Positions 10,669 through 22,124 of a DNA stretch of 64,000 nucleotides are shown piece after piece. The position numbers and the translations under genes were made by a program. The notes beneath the pieces were generated by a model. That model was not told where the DNA came from. It ran no database searches and saw only the letters and a list, made by a program, of their open reading frames with translations. Where the stretch lies: assembly GCF_027943255.1 (NCBI RefSeq), contig NC_072896.1:121303879-121367878 (forward strand), given 5' to 3'. The stretch is from Anastrepha obliqua. Taxonomy: Eukaryota; Arthropoda; Insecta; Diptera; Tephritidae. Each line of letters opens with the position of its first letter. Position 1 is the stretch's first letter.

Positions 10669-11921
10669 GGACTATGAATAAGTTCGTGCGGTTTTACAAC
10701 AGATGGCGTAACTTGATTATTATTCCATCGATCCACATTTCCAAACATTCATTGGAGAGCTACTGTCGTAAGGCACAAACGTCAGTATAAGTTTTTTATT
10801 TGAAGCGTAAACAACAATATTTTTACCACACTTGAAAATGTCGAATTTCGTGCCAAATAATGTGTTTTTGCGGGGAATTTTTTAATATGAAGAAAAAAGC
10901 AGCCGAAAGTCATCGTATCTTGGTGGAAGTTTATGGTGAGCATGCTCTAGCTGAGCGAACGTGCCAGAAGTGGTTTGCACGCTTTAAAAGTGGTGATTTT
11001 GGCTTGGAAGACGAAGAACGCGAGGGTGCACCGCCAAAGTTCATGGATACCGAATTGGAGGAATTGCTCGATCAAGATCCGGCTCAAACGCAAGAAGAGG
11101 TTGCAAAAACTTTGGGAGTTGATCAATCAACCATTTCCAAACGTTTAAAAGCCATGGGAATGATCCGAAAGGTAGGCCATTGGGTGCCGTATGAATTGAA
11201 GCCAAGAGACGTTGAACGCCGTTTTATGGCATGCGAACAACTGCTTCAACGGCACAAAAGAAAGGGTTTTTTGCATCGAATTGTGACTGGCGATGAAAAG
11301 TGGGTCCATTACGACAATCCAAAACGTCGGGCAACGTATGGATACCCTGGCCATGCTTCAACATCGACGTCGGCGATGAAGGTTATGCTGTGTATCTGGT
11401 GGGACCAGCTGGGTGTTGTGTATTATGAGCTACTGAAACCGAATGAAACGATTACGGGGGATGTCTACCGACGACAATTGATGCGTTTGAGCCGAGCACT
11501 GCGAGAAAAACGGCCGCAATACGCCGATAGACACGACAAAGTTATTTTGCAACATGACAATGCTCGGCCACATGTTGCACAAGTGGTCAAAACATACTTA
11601 GAAACGCTCAAATGGGATGTCCTACCCCACCCGCCGTATAGTCCAGACCTTGCGCCATCCGATTACTATCTCTTCCGATCGATGCAACATGGCCTGGCTG
11701 ACCAGCACTTCCGTAATTACGATGAAGTCAAAAAATGGATCGATTCGTGGATTGCGGCAAAACCGACCGAATTTTTCACAAAGGGAATCCGTGAATTGCC
11801 AGAAAGATGGGAAAAAGTAGTAGTAAGCGATGGACAATACTTTGAATATTAAATTTGTAACCATTTTACGTCAATAAAGTTTCAAATTTCGAAAAAAACC
11901 GCACGAACTTATTCATAGTCC
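10669..11921 (+). mobile_element. mariner (DD34D) transposon, nearly intact
   Basis: Perfect 27-bp terminal inverted repeats, starting GGACTATGAATAAGTTCGTG at 10,669-10,695 and inverted at 11,895-11,921, enclose 1253 bp with one long transposase frame. The left flank ends in TA; the right flank is A-rich without an obvious TA. The element sits inside the A-rich array and is the best-preserved mariner here, so it is likely the youngest DNA transposon of the window. Confidence 0.92.
10860..11852 (+). pseudogene. mariner transposase, one frameshift near the N-terminus
   Basis: The open frame has 330 codons, a little under the usual 345 or so. It reads KAAESHRILVE and CQKWFARFKSGDF (DNA-binding helices), STISKRLKAMG (second helix-turn-helix), WVPYEL (normally WVPHEL), VTGDEKWVHYDNPKR with the first catalytic Asp, ILQHDNARPH with the second, and YSPDLAPSDYYLF with the third, 34 residues after the second: DD34D. 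It ends GQYFEY. The ancestral start appears to be ATG at 10,838 (MSNFVPNNVFLRG), but a one-base change in the T run at about 10,879-10,884 puts it out of frame. The first 9-10 codons of the open frame are therefore not original, and an internal Met at 10,887 could serve instead. Otherwise all key residues are present. Confidence 0.88.
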
Positions 11922-12790
11922 AAAACAAAAAAAAAAAACTAAGAAAAAATTATAAAGGTCTTCAAAACCACAGAAAAAATAAAACAGATAATAAAAAAAA
12001 CAAAAAAAAAAATTGAAAATATAATATATTTAAAAAAAAAAAACATTTTAAAAAAAGAAACTAACAAAAAAATTAAAAAGGTGTTCAAAAACAGCGAAAA
12101 AGAGTTGCTAAAAAAATAAATATATACTAAAAAAAAAAAATGAAAAGAAAAAACTATAATGGCCTTCTAGACCAAAGAAAAAACAAAAAAGATAATAAAA
12201 ACAAACAAATAAATTAGAAAGGTGTTCAAAAACAGGGAAACAACTAAAGAGATATTAAAACACAGAATAAATTAAAAATGTACAATATTAAAAAAATTTA
12301 AAAAAGAACAAACAAAATAAAAACAACAAAACAAAAAAGATAAACAAAAAACTTAAAAAAAAGACAAAACGATGTTCAAAAATAGACAAATAATTAAAAA
12401 GCTGTTAAAAAAATAAAAAAAGATGTTTAAAAACCAAAAAAACAAAAATTCGAAATGCGTTAAAAAATGAAAAAGACAAAAAAACAAAAACCTACAAATA
12501 AAAAATCAGAAAGAAGACAAAAATATGGAACAAAATCAAATATTTAAATTTTTTTTTTTAATATTAAAAATAAAATAAAGAAAACAAAAAGAATAAAATA
12601 AAATAAAAAATAAATAAAAACAAAAAATTAAATTAAATCCGAAAGAAATTCAAAAAAGGGGGGAAAATCAAAAAAGTTTACAAAATATAATATATCAAAA
12701 GAAAACAAAAGTATTAAAACTGATTAAAGAAAAAATTAAGTGCAAAATGTTTGAAAGTCCTTTTTAAATCATAGTGTAATGCTACAAAGT

Positions 12791-13500
12791 TCTCATCCGA
12801 GGAGTTTGTTTCATTGGGGATGGCGGGTCCCAACCCCAGCGCACAACCAGCTATCCTGGAATGTTTCGCCATCTTACTTTAGCTCACTCCCGAACGGGTG
12901 TTCGGAAGCTACCCAGAGAATACTTGGGCTAATCCCGGGAGTTGTGAGCTGCTTGGATCGTATGCAGAAGAATCGTCCTGGCCACTGCCAAGTGAATGGC
13001 GATCAGTAATTTTCCCCACTTGCGTGGACTCCTCCAATTTAGACTCTCATCAAGCGTATGGCGCAGAAGCGTAGACGATGACAACATCCGATGAAGCGAC
13101 CCTTGGAGTGTTTGAGATAAAGATTCTGCGCAAGATTTTTGGCCCTTTGCACGTTGGCAGCGGCGAATATCGCAGGCGATGGAACGACGAGCTGTATGAG
13201 CTTTACGACGACATAGACATAGCGCAGCGAATAAAGATCCAGCGACTACATTGGCTGGATCATGTCGACCGAATGGATACAAACGCTCCGGCTTTGAAAG
13301 TATTCGATGCGGTACCAGCTGGTGGTAGCAGAGGAAGAGGAAGGCCTCCTCTGCGTTGGAAAGATCAGGTGGAGAAGGACTTCGCTTCACTTGGTGTGTC
13401 CAATTGGCGCCGGTTATCACGAGAAAGAAACGACTGGCGCGCTTTGTTAAACTCGGCCAAAATCGCTTAAGCGGCTATCAAGCCAATTAAGAAGAAGAAG
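12791..13500 (+). mobile_element. RTE-like LINE, short copy with perfect 13-bp target duplication
   Basis: AATGCTACAAAGT at 12,778-12,790 is repeated exactly at 13,501-13,513. The inserted 710 bp end in a short AAG repeat (13,490-13,500), the kind of tail RTE elements have. Positions 13,058-13,500 are clearly the C-terminal end of the RTE-like ORF. Positions 12,791-13,057 do not match the other copies in either orientation, as far as I can see, and may be a captured or rearranged 5' part. Confidence 0.85.
13058..13470 (+). pseudogene. RTE-like ORF, C-terminal fragment
   Basis: The frame reads MTTSDEATLGVFEIKILRK, then YDDIDIAQRIKIQRLHWLDH, then GGSRGRGRPPLRWKDQVEKD and SNWRRLSRERNDWRALL, ending SAKIA at a TAA. 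This is the region after the RT in RTE-type endonuclease-reverse transcriptases. Just upstream the sequence encodes YGAEA followed by a TAG, so the coding match begins inside the palm-to-thumb region. It contains no catalytic residues. The copy at 53,815-54,571 overlaps it and extends further upstream. Confidence 0.85.
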
Positions 13501-13513
13501 AATGCTACAAAGT

Positions 13514-14736
13514 GTGCATGTTAGCAATGACACTCGGTTTTAGTACGCACATTTGGATCCGAAGTTTTTGTTTTGCATTCTATCTCATTTTTCTAAAAAT
13601 ATTTTCACACTAAAAAAAAAAAAATAAGTTCTCTTCGAATGTCCTTATCCTGCATAGCCCGTTGATATGTTTCTTAGAGTGAACAAGAAAATTCATCGAA
13701 GTAGTAATAGGTAAACGAGTGTCTTAGACTATCGAATGATAGAAAAACAGGTAAAAATGGTAGGAGAAAAAACAAACGCACATAAAATATATAAAAATGT
13801 GCCAAAATAAAATTGATTGCCTACCAAAGCGCAGCCACCTTCACACACACATATCCGAACCTTTCTTTGAATTCCATGTGTCACTTTTCATGAAATGGTG
13901 TACACAACTAAGCAGATCACATCTGCATTGTTGCTTGTTTAGGAAGCAAGAGAAAAACGAAGTCGTCACTTCTCGACCCGTCACTTCTTTTGCCAGCCAC
14001 ATTCCGCTCCTGGAAGAGCGGATGGCATTTAAATTGATTTGATCACGTTCGCAAGCTTTGTTCCACTTATGGCTCATTTCGGGCTTTTTACGGTGCGGCA
14101 TAGCTCCCCAAAGTGCGAGTGTGTGCTGGGCAGAACAACGCATCGTAAACACAAGCGGTGAAAGAAGAATGGCTGCCGTTTATTTAGCCAATAAAGCAGC
14201 AACAGAAAAGCAACAACAAAAAAGCGAAAAAAACATCAATTCTTGGTGAAATCTCGGCTGTATTCTAGCAGTGATGTAATATTGCTGCTGTCATAAAATA
14301 ATGGCATACAGACAGGCGTTTACACATAAGCAAGGCAAAAAATACAAATATGAAGAAAAAGAAGAAATATGAACAAAAAGCACTAAAGGGTCATAAGTGT
14401 GATTGCCCTTGAATACTTACATATGTGCAGTTCGGGCAACACAGTTGAGGAATTCTAGCAAATTGTTGTAGCGCCTTCAAGTATGTTTTAAATAATTGCC
14501 TCGCTGTGGCCATCTGGCAAGATAACCAACATGGAATGCCAGTGATTGGGAGCATGTGGAAATGGCAGTATATTTTGAATGCTATTGATTGTGTCAAAAG
14601 AGATAGCTCGACTGCAAGGCGATGGCGTAGTGGATAAATGTGAAAGGAAGACTTTATTTATTGCTAAGTTTGGGCATAAAATTTGTTTGAACGAAATTTT
14701 TGCAAAATTCAGCTTATGTTCCTGTATGAATTCCTC
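13514..14736. other. non-coding, nothing recognised
   Basis: Mixed-composition sequence with a few A runs and CAACAA-like stretches near 14,195-14,225. No transposon copy or conserved reading frame was seen. Confidence 0.5.
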
Positions 14737-16343
14737 TGCTTTCTCTGTTAATTTGCTTTCCCCCTTGATCCTTCTACTTCCTTTCTTCGTTTGCGCCTTT
14801 TCCCCTTTTCCCCTTTTCCCCTTTACTCATTTTATTATTTTTCATCTTTGTAGTTTGCATATTCAATTTCTATTAATTTTTCGCTTTCTTTTGTTCTTCT
14901 TCTTTTTCTTTTTCACTCCACCCCCTTTCTCTCCTCCTCCTTCTTCTTCTTCTTCAACTATTTTTCTTCTTTTTTTCCTTTTTCTTGTACTTTTTTTCTT
15001 TCTCATTTTCCCTTTCTTTTGTTTTTATTTGTTCTCTTTCGTTTTCGTTTTATTTTTATTTTTATCCGTTTTTCTTCTGCTTCTACTTTTTTCACTCTTC
15101 TTCTCCTCCTTTTTCCTTCTTCTCCTTCTTTTTCTTCTTTTATTCATTCCATTTTTTATTCCTCATATTTTTCTTATTCTTTTCCCTTTTTCTTTCCTTT
15201 TTAATTTTTTTCTTCTTGTTCTTTTTTTCTCAGATTCGTTTTCATTTCATATCTTTTTTCTCCCAATTTTTTATTTTTTATTTGGTTATATTTCTCGTTT
15301 TCGCTTTATTTTTATCCTTATTCATCTTCTTCTTCTACTTCTTGCATTCTTCTCCTTCTTATATTCCTCTTCCTCGTCTTCTTGCTTTTATTCTTTTTCC
15401 CTTATTTATTCCTTTATTTTCTTTTCCCCCCTTTTATCTTCTTATTTTTCTTTTTCTTCTAATTTTTCTTTTTCTTCTTCTTCTTCTTTTTTTTTTTCTT
15501 TTTACTTTTCGCCTTCTCGCCTTCTTCTTAATATTTTTTTCTCATTTTCTGTTTCTCCTTATTCCTCTTCTCTACTATATCTAATACTTCTTATTCTTAC
15601 TTTTCCTCCTTGTCCTTCTTCTCTGTTTTTTCCCCCACTTTTTTCTCCTTACTTTCTATTTACGTTTTCCTTTTCCTTTTATTTTTACTTTTTTCTGATT
15701 CATTTTCTTTTTATTTACTTTGGCTTTTTGTTTTTTTTTTCTTTCGCTTTCGTTTTGTTTTTCGTTTCTTCTGCTTATTCTTATTCCCCTTCTTTTACGA
15801 ATCCTTACACTTTTTTTTTTCCTCCTTCTCCTAGTCCCCCTTCTTCGCTTTTCAGTTTTTCCACATTTTTTATTCTTTTTTCCTGATCTTTTTATTTTGG
15901 TTTTCGCTTAATTTTTCTTTTTCTTTCTAGTTTCTTTATCAAACTTTTTTTCATATCCTTCTTCTTCTTCTATCTTTTTGTACATCTTTTTCATTCAATC
16001 ATCTTTTTCATTCATTTCTTACTATTTTTGTTTGTGGTTTCGACTTCAATTTCTGTTTTTTCGCACTTTAGTTCACCCTTTTCTCTTCCTCCGTCTTATT
16101 CTTATTTGTACGTTTTACCTTTTTCTTTTTCTCTTCCCCTTTTTCCTTTCCTCTTATTCTTCTTATACTTGGTTTTGCCTTTCTTCTTCTTCTTATTTTT
16201 TTTCTCTTCTACTTCTTGTTTTTTTTATTCCTATCCATCTTTTTTTATTTTTTGTTATGCATCCTTCATTTACTTGTTTTTCTTGGTTTTCTTCTTCGTA
16301 TTCGTTTTCCCTTCAATTCTTTCGTTTTTTACTCTTCTTCTTA
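14737..16343 (+). repeat. 1.6-kb polypyrimidine (CT-rich) tract
   Basis: The + strand is nearly all T and C, made of TTC, TTTC, TTTTC and CCTT runs with few purines, over about 1600 bases; the minus strand is correspondingly purine-rich. Such tracts can form triplex (H-) DNA. The long frames across it (including one of 435 codons, 14,579-15,886) are Phe/Leu/Ser/Pro runs caused by composition and are not genes. The edges are gradual. Confidence 0.9.
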
Positions 16344-17483
16344 AATGATACTATAACCGTTTAAAAATTATAGTGGTCAACCGCACATGTCCTCCAAATA
16401 TTTTCTCTTTCTCACGCTAGTTTATTCCAATAAGAAATAACAAATATGGGCAACCTTTTCTTTACCTCTGATATGAACTCTCACATTTCTCCACTATTTT
16501 TATGCTTGTTACTTTCACCGAAGAGGGAGGCTTGCACTTACTCAGCAAATAGCTCATCAAATACCTTCATAGCTGCAGTCTGCGCTACTCTCTCTGCACT
16601 ATACTCTACTGTAATTACCTTCCGGAGAACTTTACTCCAAGAGCCGTCTCATACATAAGAAAGGGCAACGACTAGATTTCTAAATAGCATAAAATATTAC
16701 TTTTTCTAAAATTCTCCATTTTGTCATGCCATCAAAGCATTCTGAGAACTCCCATTGTCATATGTAAATACCCAAATGATTAGGGTGAATATAATCCTAC
16801 AGATAAAACCCACAGCTGCACATTATGATTGACTGAATCTAACAAAATATAACAAGTAAAATATAATAAAAACCCCATTCCATTCGCTTAACTTAAAGGC
16901 GTAGTTTGTAGGCGTTTATGTGACCTCATTTGGGCTCATTAATTATGACTGAAAGCAAAAACGTACGCATTAAACTCATTTCTCTTTTATGCAAATACTA
17001 CATAACAGCATAAGTTCGTATAGATGTAAGTACTCACATAACACACAAAACACTCATAAAACACACAAAACACCTATGGTATGTACAGACACACATACAT
17101 ATGGTAACGTAAAAGGTAGGAACAATTTGTGAGGCGAAATAATTGCGTAGAAGGAAAAGTAGCTCACTGGAAAGTTCTATGTACGAGTGAAGGTGTCTGA
17201 AAAACTTTGGTCTAAAAATTGATTAAGGCACAAGTTTTATTATACGAAAAGTTGATTGCCTATGTCGAGACATAATGTTTGTAAAGGATTCTATTCTGGA
17301 TTTTTTTATTACTAATATCGAAGTATGGCTGAGAATCAGGCACCATTCAATTTTGCAATGCGTTCGTTGTAATACGCGGAAATTAAATTTTTAATGAAAC
17401 AAAATATTTTGCAGAAAAAATGCTGGATTTTATTTTTTGGTTGACTGATTTTAATTCAAATCTATTTAAAATTTGTTTTAGGT
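16344..17483. other. non-coding, nothing recognised
   Basis: AT-rich sequence with a short tandem of an ACACACAAAACAC-like unit at about 17,040-17,076. No coding motif was seen. Confidence 0.5.
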
Positions 17484-17812
17484 GATATATATATATGTAT
17501 ATAAAATTGGCGCGTGCACCCTTTTTGGGTATTTGACCGAGCTCCTCCTCCTATTTGTGGTGTGCGTCTTGATGTTGTTCCACAAATGGAGGGACCTACA
17601 GTTTCAAGCCGACTCCGAACGGCAGATATTTTTATGAGGAGTTGTTTCATGGCAGAAATACACTCGGAGGTTTGCGATTGCCTGCCGAGGGGCGACCGCT
17701 ATTAGAAAAAACTTTTTCTTAATATAATTTTGGTGTTTCAGCGAGATTCAAACCTACGTTCTCTCTGTGAATTGCGAATGGCAGTCACGCACCAACCCAT
17801 TCGGCATTCGGC
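17484..17812 (-). mobile_element. tRNA-derived SINE, copy B
   Basis: Same family as copy A. The body runs from about 17,507 (TTGGCGCG) and includes GGAGGGACCTACAGTTTCAA near 17,588 and the B box region near 17,743. The tRNA-like head (high-coordinate end) loses the match after CCATTCGG, near 17,805, so the A box is damaged. The tail is a TA-rich stretch at 17,484-17,506. It lies 27 bp from the next mariner. Confidence 0.8.
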
Positions 17813-17838
17813 TTATTTGATTACATTGAGTATAATTA

Positions 17839-19029
17839 TTGGCTGTACAACTAATTAATTTCATTTTTTTTTGTTAAAAAAAAAAAATTTTTTGAGTATA
17901 AAAGGGAAAAAATATTTTATTCAAAATATTGTCCATCGGAAGCGGCAACTTTTCCCATCTTTCAGCCAATTTATGGATTCCATTCCAAAAAACTTTTCAT
18001 CTTTTGCGCCGAGAAAGTCATCATGCCATTTTTAATACCTTCAACATTGGTCAACCGTATTCTAGAAAGGTGTTTCTGCATCGACCGAAACAAGTGGTAA
18101 TCAGAAGGAGCTATGTCTGGGCTATAAGGCGGGTGAGGTAGAATTTCCCATCCGGCATTTTCCAAATAATTTTTGACCGGTACTGCAACATGTGGCCGAG
18201 CTTTGCCATGATGGGAAATCAATTTCTCGTGTCTGGTCGCCCATTCTGGCCGTTTTTCAGCTATTACTTACTTCAAACGTAACAATTGTTGCCTGTATAG
18301 CTCTTTCGTGATCGTCTATACCGATTTTATTAGCTCATAGTAAAGCACACCCTTCTGATTCCACCAAATACAGAGCATTGCCTTCAAACTACGAATATTC
18401 GGCTTTGATGTCGATTTGGCTGGTTGGCCTGGCTTCACATACAATCTTTTACGCTTTGGGTTGTAGTAATGAATCCACTTTTTATCGCGAGTGACAATAC
18501 GATGTAAGCAAAATTTTTTTTTGTGGCGATTAAGCAGCATTTCAGACATGCAAAATTGTCTCTCAAGGTCTTTCGGCTTCAATTCGTGTGGCACCCAATT
18601 TCCTTGTTTGTGAATGTATCCGGCTGCTCTTAAACGTTTAGAAATGGCTTGTTGAGCGACTTCCAATGTTTTTCCAAGTTTTTCTTGAGCTTGACATGGA
18701 TCTCGATCGAGTAATGCTTCCAATTCTTCGTCTTCAATCCTTTTTGATGGGCCTGATAGCTTTGAACCTCTGGAGCATATTCAGGATAAGCTTCTGAGAG
18801 TAAACGATGTGTTTCTTGTTGCAAAAGCAAACCTCCCCGCAAATGCGGTTTTTTTGGAACGTAATTTGACATTTTGACTGTAATCGAAAAAATTTGTGTG
18901 TTTACTAATATTCACTGTGACATATCAAATTTACTTGATTTTTTGGCGTGCTACCACTGTAAAAATATTGACTACGTAAATAGATATGAGGTTAGTAACA
19001 AATACGAAACTAATTAGTTGTTCACCCGA
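17839..19029 (-). mobile_element. mariner (DD34D), decayed, with inverted repeats and TA flanks
   Basis: Inverted ends TTGGCTGTACAACTAATTA at 17,839 and, inverted, TCGGGTGAACAACTAATTA ending at 19,029, with TA at 17,837-17,838 and 19,030-19,031. The transposase runs on the minus strand from Met at 18,872 to about 17,927. It reads SNYVPKKPHLRG, then QQAISKRLRAAG, WVPHEL, VTRDKKWIHYYNPKR (first Asp kept), HHGKARPH (second catalytic Asp replaced by Gly) and YSPDIAPSDYHLF (third Asp kept). Frameshifts lie near 18,720 and 18,230-18,310. The lost Asp and the frameshifts make it inactive. Confidence 0.88.
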
Positions 19030-19031
19030 TA

Positions 19032-20280
19032 ATTTTTACAATTCGGGCAGATCATTTCCTTTCTTAAATTTAGAAAAAAAATTTCAGACCAAACCCCGAT
19101 TTTCCCACATTCAAGTCTCGCCTCACTCAAATACCAGAGCTACGAATGAAAGCTCGACCCGCATATAGACACTCAAAAGTTTCCCAAGACCTATGCAATT
19201 TCTGTTTATTTTTGCATTCTTATAATTATTTCCAGAATTTTTATATACAACATACCCACCCTAATGCACAATCTGAACTCTCTGTAGACACAAAATATTT
19301 GTCACAAAGGAAAATGATCTTAAAATCGAATGAACGAATCATTTTCTCTGACACCAAAGCAAACATTCAAGTCACACGTGCCCAACAGTCAGATGACCAC
19401 TGCATGCAGGAACATGCAAACGCACATCTAATGTGCATATGCACAGACACACACAAGCATAAACAACACAAATACTCAGAAAACAAAAAAAAGTCACAAG
19501 CTAGTCCGAAAGTAAATAGGAAAATGATGATTGGTCCGTAAACAAACATTGAATTCGACCGAATTGCGTGCGGGTGGCAGGACGTCACGAAAAGCCTAAA
19601 CACAAAAGGTTAAGTTTGGGCTTAAAAAGTTACTTGCAAGGCTACTGATGGAGAAAGATTCACATAAAAGCAAAAATGTTTAATTGAAAATTGTGTTTGT
19701 CTCTGAAGCTATCAAAGGATGAATGAAAGAGAACTGCACAGTTTAGCAGCGAAAATAACGTCACGAGTTTGAAAGTAATGAAAAAAGGGCAATATTTTTG
19801 CTTAGGCAAACTTCTTTTGCGCGACTCACCTTGCATCGGGTGTTTTTTTAGCTGCTCGACAACTATCGATAACTATAATTCTGGTTTGACAGCTAAGAAG
19901 GGCAAACTGTGTTGAATAGTAAACTCTGTTTACTAAGGCTTGGCAAGTCATCCAAAATCGTTCAACGCCAAAACAACGCCTCCAAATTGCAGAAATTTAC
20001 TTTGAAAAAAAAGAAAAACAAATAAATTAATAAATCTCTTTGCGAAGTTCTTAGAGCATCTGCCATACAGCGCGCTTAGCCATCGATTTATTGCAAAATC
20101 AATTTCTTCACAACTTTTTCTCCAGAAGTCGGCCTGTTCTTTCGCCCCTCGTTCGTGCGATCTAACACATTTGGTTTACTTTTTATGGGGCTATGCTGAG
20201 TCTTTGGGTTGTGCCGACAAACAAGCAACTCGTCAAGCATCGCAGGCCAATATTCAAGCCACCATTGACGCCATACCATC
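19032..20280. other. non-coding, nothing recognised
   Basis: Mixed sequence without a recognisable coding motif or transposon end. Short frames such as 19,146-19,541 show no domain. Confidence 0.45.
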
Positions 20281-20282
20281 AA

Positions 20283-20378
20283 ATTGTGGAACAACAACCA
20301 GACGCGCGCCTCAAATTGGAGGAGGAGCTCGGTCGAACACCCACAAAAGATGTAAGCGCCAATTAAAAAAAAATTATA
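20283..20378 (+). mobile_element. tRNA-derived SINE, 3' fragment (copy F)
   Basis: About 80 bp of the SINE body on the + strand: TTGTGGAACAACAACCAGAC, then GGAGGAGGAGCTCGGTCGAA, then GCGCCAATT and an A-rich tail. It is the only copy in the window in + orientation. The tRNA head and most of the body are absent. Confidence 0.7.
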
Positions 20379-20587
20379 CCATACTGCCGGATTTATTGGA
20401 AAAAGTAAAATGGGACTGATGGAATGGACCCTGTAACTCGTAGCCACGGCAGACTTCATATTTATAACCAAAAAATAAATGCATGCAATGATCTACTAGA
20501 TTATAATTAAAAAAAAATCATTCCAACAATATTTCTGTTTTGTATCTTCATTTGAAGTTCTCGAATTCTTAAAAACACACCCGACAT

Positions 20588-20944
20588 AAGGTGGCGCAAA
20601 AGTAATCACCCGGAAAGCTTACAATTTGCAAATGGCGTCGTAGTCAACTTCGTTGGACACCTTTTTTTAACCTTCGGTTGGGCACCACCCGGGTCTGGTC
20701 TTTTTCGTCCTGTTCGAGGATCCTTTTTAAAATGTTATATCTATAAATCTATAGAAAATTATATTCTAGGAAGTTACCTGAAAGCACAAGTCATCAGCTA
20801 AAATAGAAATATGTTAAATTTACGTCTAAAGTCTTAACACCAGAAACGACTGGTCAGACCCGGGTGCTCAAAATCATTTGTTTGATTTATAATAGTAAAA
20901 ATTTATTCAAAAACAATATTGAATGAATAATTTTGCGCCACCTT
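20588..20944. mobile_element. 357-bp miniature inverted-repeat element with a second inverted repeat inside
   Basis: Outer ends AAGGTGGCGCAAAA (20,588-20,601) and TTTTGCGCCACCTT (20,931-20,944) are perfect 14-bp inverted repeats. Inside, CACCCGGGTCTGGTC (20,686-20,700) matches, inverted, 20,852-20,866 at 13 of 15 positions. The inner left copy follows TTAACC at 20,668-20,673. This may be one element inside another, or one element with two repeat layers. No reading frame. Confidence 0.55.
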
Positions 20945-21249
20945 GTACAAGAGAACCACATAATTTGCGCGGAAAGATTTGTATAGCATCGATTGACTTG
21001 TTGAAAGTTTCCATTTCGCGAAAGCAAAGAGCCAAGAATATCTGGAGAAGACTGGTGGCAGAATTCAATAAAAGAGCAGGGCAGTGGCGCAATAAATGTT
21101 CCAAAGTACCCAAGAATTCGCTTCTTTCCATGCGTTACACGCATCGCTCTCGACTAATCCCATTTTTGCTGCGTGATGGTAGGTGAGACAATGTCCCGTC
21201 TGTACTCCAACCAATATTTTTCAGTCTTTTCTTAGAGTGATAAAATAAA

Positions 21250-22080
21250 GTTTGTGAATTTCGTATACCAAGTCCTTAGCATAACTTTGGCAGTTTTGTA
21301 CGAGCGTGAGTGCGTTGACTGCATTCCATTTCAAGAGCCGGCTTCTCGTTTAGTCCTGTTTTCAGAGAGAAGAGTGATGAGAGTATGTCTGACACGCTCA
21401 ATCTCGGCAAGCGAATGCCTGCCTTTGCGAGCTCATCGGCTCGATCACTTCCTTATATTCCTTTGTGTCCTGGTATGTAGTAAATGGTGACCTGACCATT
21501 TGCACAGAGTTCATCCGTTTTGGATCTGCATTGTAGAATATATTCCGAGTTGGTCCAAGGAACCACAGAACCAATTCAGTTGCTTGTGTTGCATATAGTC
21601 AGCTTGAAATATACTACAGTAATTTGGGAGTCCTAAAGACTTTTGAAGATCAAAGTGCGTACAAAAGACAGCCCCACCTACTGCTTTCACCGTTTTTGAC
21701 CCATCTGCCGTCGATTTTGCTCTATAAAGACGCTATGCTTTTTGCCAAATTTAACTTGCGGAATTACGTAGCCTAACCTTCCGTTTGTAACCAGAATGTT
21801 GCTGTCACCAGAAAGCCTCTGTGATAATTGTCGCAAAATCACCAGTCTTAGAGCAGACATTTCCGCTGAGCTTCTTTCTACTAGTTTGATTGGCTGCCAG
21901 TTGAGAATTCTTTCTATTGTCATTATTGGAGTTGTACTCACAGTGCCGATTACACGTATTGCTACAATCCTTTGCACGCTTTTCAATATTTTAATGCAAG
22001 TAAATTTATCGCACGCCTCAAGTTTTACCGAGCATTCTTCTGCAATAGCATCAGAACCTTTCTTTGCTCTTTTTTCCACA
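21250..22080 (-). pseudogene. I-like LINE, connector and RNase H relic
   Basis: The minus strand reads KILKSVQRIVAIRVIGTVST and QPIKLVERSSAEMSALRLV in the frame 22,079-21,687. With shifts it continues to an RNase H-like start (ADGSKTVKAVGGAVF, then NYCSIFQAD) down to about 21,250. The connector block matches RVQRTACLLITGCLSTTPTKA of the copy at 8.2-10.4 kb in character. It is too decayed to place all RNase H residues. Between this relic and the element ending at 20,944 I saw nothing. Confidence 0.55.
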
Positions 22081-22124
22081 TGTAATCTCCATTACGGTTT
22101 CCTATACACAACAGTGCCTAGATA

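Larger units (their letters stand above)
10406..12777. repeat. degenerate A-rich array with a TGTTCAAAAA core, split by a mariner
   Basis: Apart from the mariner at 10,669-11,921 this stretch is almost only A and T on the + strand with A in large excess. A core close to AAGRTGTTCAAAAA recurs near 10,447, 10,626, 11,954 (variant), 12,076, 12,218, 12,370 and 12,421, on both sides of the mariner. The spacing is irregular, roughly 50-180 bp. It looks like an old minisatellite or expanded LINE tail. Reading frames here are low-complexity artefacts. Confidence 0.6.

Noticed and set aside
12929..13420. 163-codon minus-strand frame
   Set aside because: It is antisense to the RTE-like C-terminus, and the same antisense frame appears in the copy at 53,896-54,276, as expected for a shadow.
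14579..15886. 435-codon open frame
   Set aside because: It lies in the polypyrimidine tract; the product is Phe/Leu/Ser/Pro runs and overlapping frames are equally long. Composition artefact.
19146..19541. 131-codon plus-strand frame
   Set aside because: No domain, an unusual His/Gln/Lys mixture from CA-rich DNA, and no sign of conservation or splice context.
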